From: Saururus chinensis
Taxonomy: Eukaryota; Streptophyta; Magnoliopsida; Piperales; Saururaceae
NCBI GenBank assembly: GCA_035235625.1
Contig: CP141140.1
Span: 46,061,351 to 46,125,350, forward strand
Direction: 5' to 3'
DNA: 64,000 nucleotides
Shown here: positions 61,256 through 64,000 of the stretch, in pieces
Layout of the letters: each line of letters opens with the position of its first letter
How positions within the stretch are numbered: position 1 is the first letter of the stretch
Notes under the pieces: model-generated
What the model saw: the letters and a program-made list of their open reading frames with translations, nothing else
Told to the model about the DNA's origin: nothing
Database searches by the model: none
Made by a program: the position numbers and the translations under genes

Positions 61256-61521
61256 TATCAAATGAAGGGACCATCTGTCATGTCGGCTCTCTTGATAAGT
61301 CCATAACTTACAGTCATCATGGTCGTCGGAGTAAATCCACTTAACCCATAGTGATTGCTTATCAAATAAGATCTTCCAACATTGTTTAGCAAAGGCCGAT
61401 ACAGCACCTCCGAGAGATGCTACGTAGGGTAAGGTTTCCCTCTTGCTCAGGAGAACAGACTTAATAAATCCTTACGAAACTTCCTGTTGGCATTCGAGTC
61501 TGGTGAGAGGAATTTAGCCAT
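61256..61521 (-). pseudogene. LINE-like remnant, copy C
   Basis: Homologous to 31384-31659. The ATG (61521) and the first 20 or so codons are kept; the rest is frameshifted. Confidence 0.35.
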
Positions 61522-61853
61522 GATAGATTCAAGAGTTCTTGTAATATTGACAAGCAAGAGAAAGTGAAGGGTCAAGTATATATTCACACTAGAGAGTAGA
61601 GGGGGTAACAGGACGTGCTCGGCCTGGGCTGGGCCCATTGGGTGAGGGCAATGCCGGGGCTGAGTGGGCTGAGGACCATGTGAAGGGCCGGATAGGGCCA
61701 ACCCTTTCCTCGAGCGAAGAAGCCCAGCATGGCCCACAGGCTCACCCGTGCCCTGTCTGAATTTAAACACAATTATACTGATATATATCTAGTAAATTTA
61801 CAATTTTTAAAATCATTAGAAAGTGAAATTGTATTACTAGAATATGAGAACAT

Positions 61854-62502
61854 CACTAAAAAAAAGGTTTATTGTGACAATTGTTGATCATGGCTATTGA
61901 CTATATTAGCCATCGATATAACAACAACGATCGATGGGCTACAGGCTGTCGTAATTAATCTCTTCGTGGCATGTTTAGTGACTGCCATATTAACATTTTG
62001 CGACGGTTACCAACATCACGATAAATCTCAAACATCATTTTCTTTGCATTCTCAATGACAACTTTATACACATTTAACTATGACTATACTATTGCACAAA
62101 TGAAACTTTTAGTGAAGGCCATAATAGTTGTCATTGTTGTTTTTTTTAAAATATATACATTATGTAATTAATTTAAACTTAATAAGAAGAATGTAAATGT
62201 AAAAATAAGATCATTCTTCTTAAACTTCCATATATTTGTAAATCAACAATATGTACAACATCCACTTGACCAAATTCTCTAATTGTAGATAACAAGAAAT
62301 ACCACGAAGAAACAAAAGTAGATACAATGATCCCAAGTAATCTATATGAAGCCTTCATTTTCAACATCATCCACCTCCATAGGTTCTTAAATTAACATTA
62401 TTGACTTCTCTTTCTTCTTCAAAATTTAAATAATCAAAGTGAAATAGAAAAAGAGGTAGAGAGAGTGAAACATAGAGGTTGCACGTGAAATTTAGATTTG
62501 AT
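61854..62502. repeat. CACTA-like left end plus old intergenic DNA, copy C
   Basis: CACTAAAAAAAAGG at the same place as in A and B. Homology to A ends near 62502. Confidence 0.35.
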
Positions 62503-64000
62503 GCGATCTAACTACGTCTCTTCTAATTGTGTATGATGATGTGGGTGGAAAGTAGTATTGGTGTGAAGAATAAAGAAGTGTCCGAATGAGAGGAAGAGAA
62601 ACCAATCTAGAGACTTCGACAAGGGCAGACTCTTCTAAATTCAACCCAAATAGTTATTCTAGTCAGTTTTGGATTTCAAGTAATTCAAACCCTATTTGAC
62701 TCAACCTAATGAAAGTAATAATTAATGATTTTTATTATTTTATTTGTATTTTGATAATAACTCTTAATATTTGATTAAGTGATATGGTCCCTTGGGCTAT
62801 AACCAAGCTTGGATCAGGCTTGGTTTGATATGGCCCAAGGTTTTAAATTCAAGGCCCGACCTAGGCCCTGTTTTTCAAATGGACCAGCATCATATGCCAG
62901 CACAAGAGTCCCTAGCCAAGGCGGTCGATAGCCATAATTATTATTTTTATTTATTTATTTTTCAAAGTTAGAGGTTGGGGCAGAGGGGGCCTCATTGGCC
63001 TTTCCGTGCCCCTCTTAAGGGCCATTGGTGGGGCCTAGCCAGGCCTGCCCGGGGGGCGCATTGAGCCAGGGTAATAAGGGTTGCATGCCATGCCCATCCT
63101 TTGCCACATAACATCCTATACAATAGGCTAAAAAGTATATGCCCAGCTGCATACATGCAGCAAAGGCGGCCTAAAAATGTGGTTCCCAAGTCCATGGAAA
63201 TCTCCTGCCAATGCACCCCAAATAAGAGCCCTTTCCCTCCCAAAATCCGGTGCCAGTGAGCCCATTCCTTCCCAATCTCTTGCCCCAAGTTTTCTCCCAC
63301 GCCAAAGTTCTTCTCCCGCTACAGAGTCATCAGCCACCCCCTCATAATCTCCCTCAATTGCCCTTTGTCAACCACCCCCTGCCCAACCCAATCTCCCCTC
63401 TTCCGTCCTCTCCCTCACTATCCCTTAAATCTCTATTCTGGAGAATCCTAACACACTCATCTGCCCCATCATCAGCCCTCTCTATGCGAAAATCTTCCAA
63501 TCAACCCCCCATAATCCGATATTCAGCCAGCAGGCTATAGTGGTTGAAAAGGACCCCGACCGTGCTTCCCCACAGTTTTGATTGAGGGGAAGTTGTCAAC
63601 ATGGTAGGATTTAAAAAATCCCTTTTGAACTTTTATATTTTACCAAAGAAAATTATAACCTTCTGATGTGTATCAATTGTTAAAGTTACATATTTTATAA
63701 AAAACGATCATCAAACTCAAGTTTAAATTCATAAAATAGACAACTGGAATAGGATGTCCAATAATGCATTGTTGCACATCAGCTAAATCCTTCAGCCTCT
63801 ATATACGATCAAAAGCACTATGGTCAAAGGCTCCCAGGTTACTTTTGCATTCTAGTACTTAATAAATGGATGTGATGGAAGCTGCATGTACATTACATAA
63901 AATGCTCTTTAAATTTAAAAATGGCATGGCATATTGTTACTTGGGGTAGCTTAGATAGAAAGTATCTAGAAAAATCTTCATACAACAAAAAAGAAAAAAG
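62503..64000. other. Unassigned DNA, locally GC-rich
   Basis: 62970-63550 is much richer in G and C than its surroundings. It holds a 96-codon plus ORF (63250-63540, Pro/Ser/Leu-rich) and minus ORFs (62992-63337). None is recognised. The rest is AT-rich with no visible feature. Confidence 0.35.

Larger units (their letters stand above)
57098..62502. repeat. Segmental duplication, copy C (older, partial)
   Basis: Colinear with about 7130-12250 of segment A and its partner in B: Stowaway hairpin, the GC-rich patch, the 'gcttgtttggaagctattta' stretch (59761), the promoter-distal block (60655-60800), LINE remnant and CACTA-like start. It is more diverged than A from B. It lacks both CACTA-like elements with GA tracts and the glycine-rich gene. 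Confidence 0.85.

Overview
This is nuclear DNA of a flowering plant: AT-rich, packed with nested retrotransposons, and carrying spliced plant-type genes. No species marker is visible, so I do not name one. All homology statements come from reading the sequence by eye; nothing was searched.

Only two intact host genes are supported. They are a pair of paralogous class II glycine-rich secreted proteins, both on the minus strand (9522-10062 and 30586-31157). Each has two exons, a signal peptide, a Gly/Tyr domain and a C-terminal CRCC...CRCC cysteine cluster. They sit in a direct segmental duplication: segment A (3011-13205) and segment B (23241-33605). A third, older segment C (about 57098-62502) keeps the flanks but has no glycine-rich gene; unrelated sequence with an unexplained ORF lies in its place.

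The rest is mobile-element layers. 1-2224 is an LTR fragment split by a decayed Ty3/gypsy chromovirus. 2225-6236, 17072-18252 and 23991-26730 are a CACTA-like family with TTAGCGACGC-type subterminal motifs and long GA tracts. 13855-16277 holds another LTR with an initiator-Met primer site, a 52-bp minisatellite and an LTR-family end. 16278-17071 is a second dead integrase fragment. 18462-21448 holds an Athila/Tat-type LTR and a truncated solo LTR. 21449-23990 is a tandem repeat of unknown origin. 33606-41660 is an unusual tandem LTR-internal-LTR-internal-LTR array of a non-autonomous family, interrupted by a solo LTR with a target duplication. 42527-53662 is an Athila/Tat-type LTR into which a complete 9.54-kb Athila-like element (42826-52365, minus strand) has inserted, with a perfect 5-bp target duplication, a tRNA-Asp primer site, LTRs about 3.7% diverged by hand count, and a gag-pol frame broken by five stops and one frameshift. 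53663-57097 holds its internal remnant, a degenerate minisatellite and one more LTR. 62503-64000 has no feature I recognise.

I see no gene cluster that looks like an undescribed biochemical system. The most informative signals are the three-way comparison of segments A, B and C (gene loss, promoter deletion with templated filler, insertions private to one copy), the tandem LTR array and the C-to-T decay of the retroelements.
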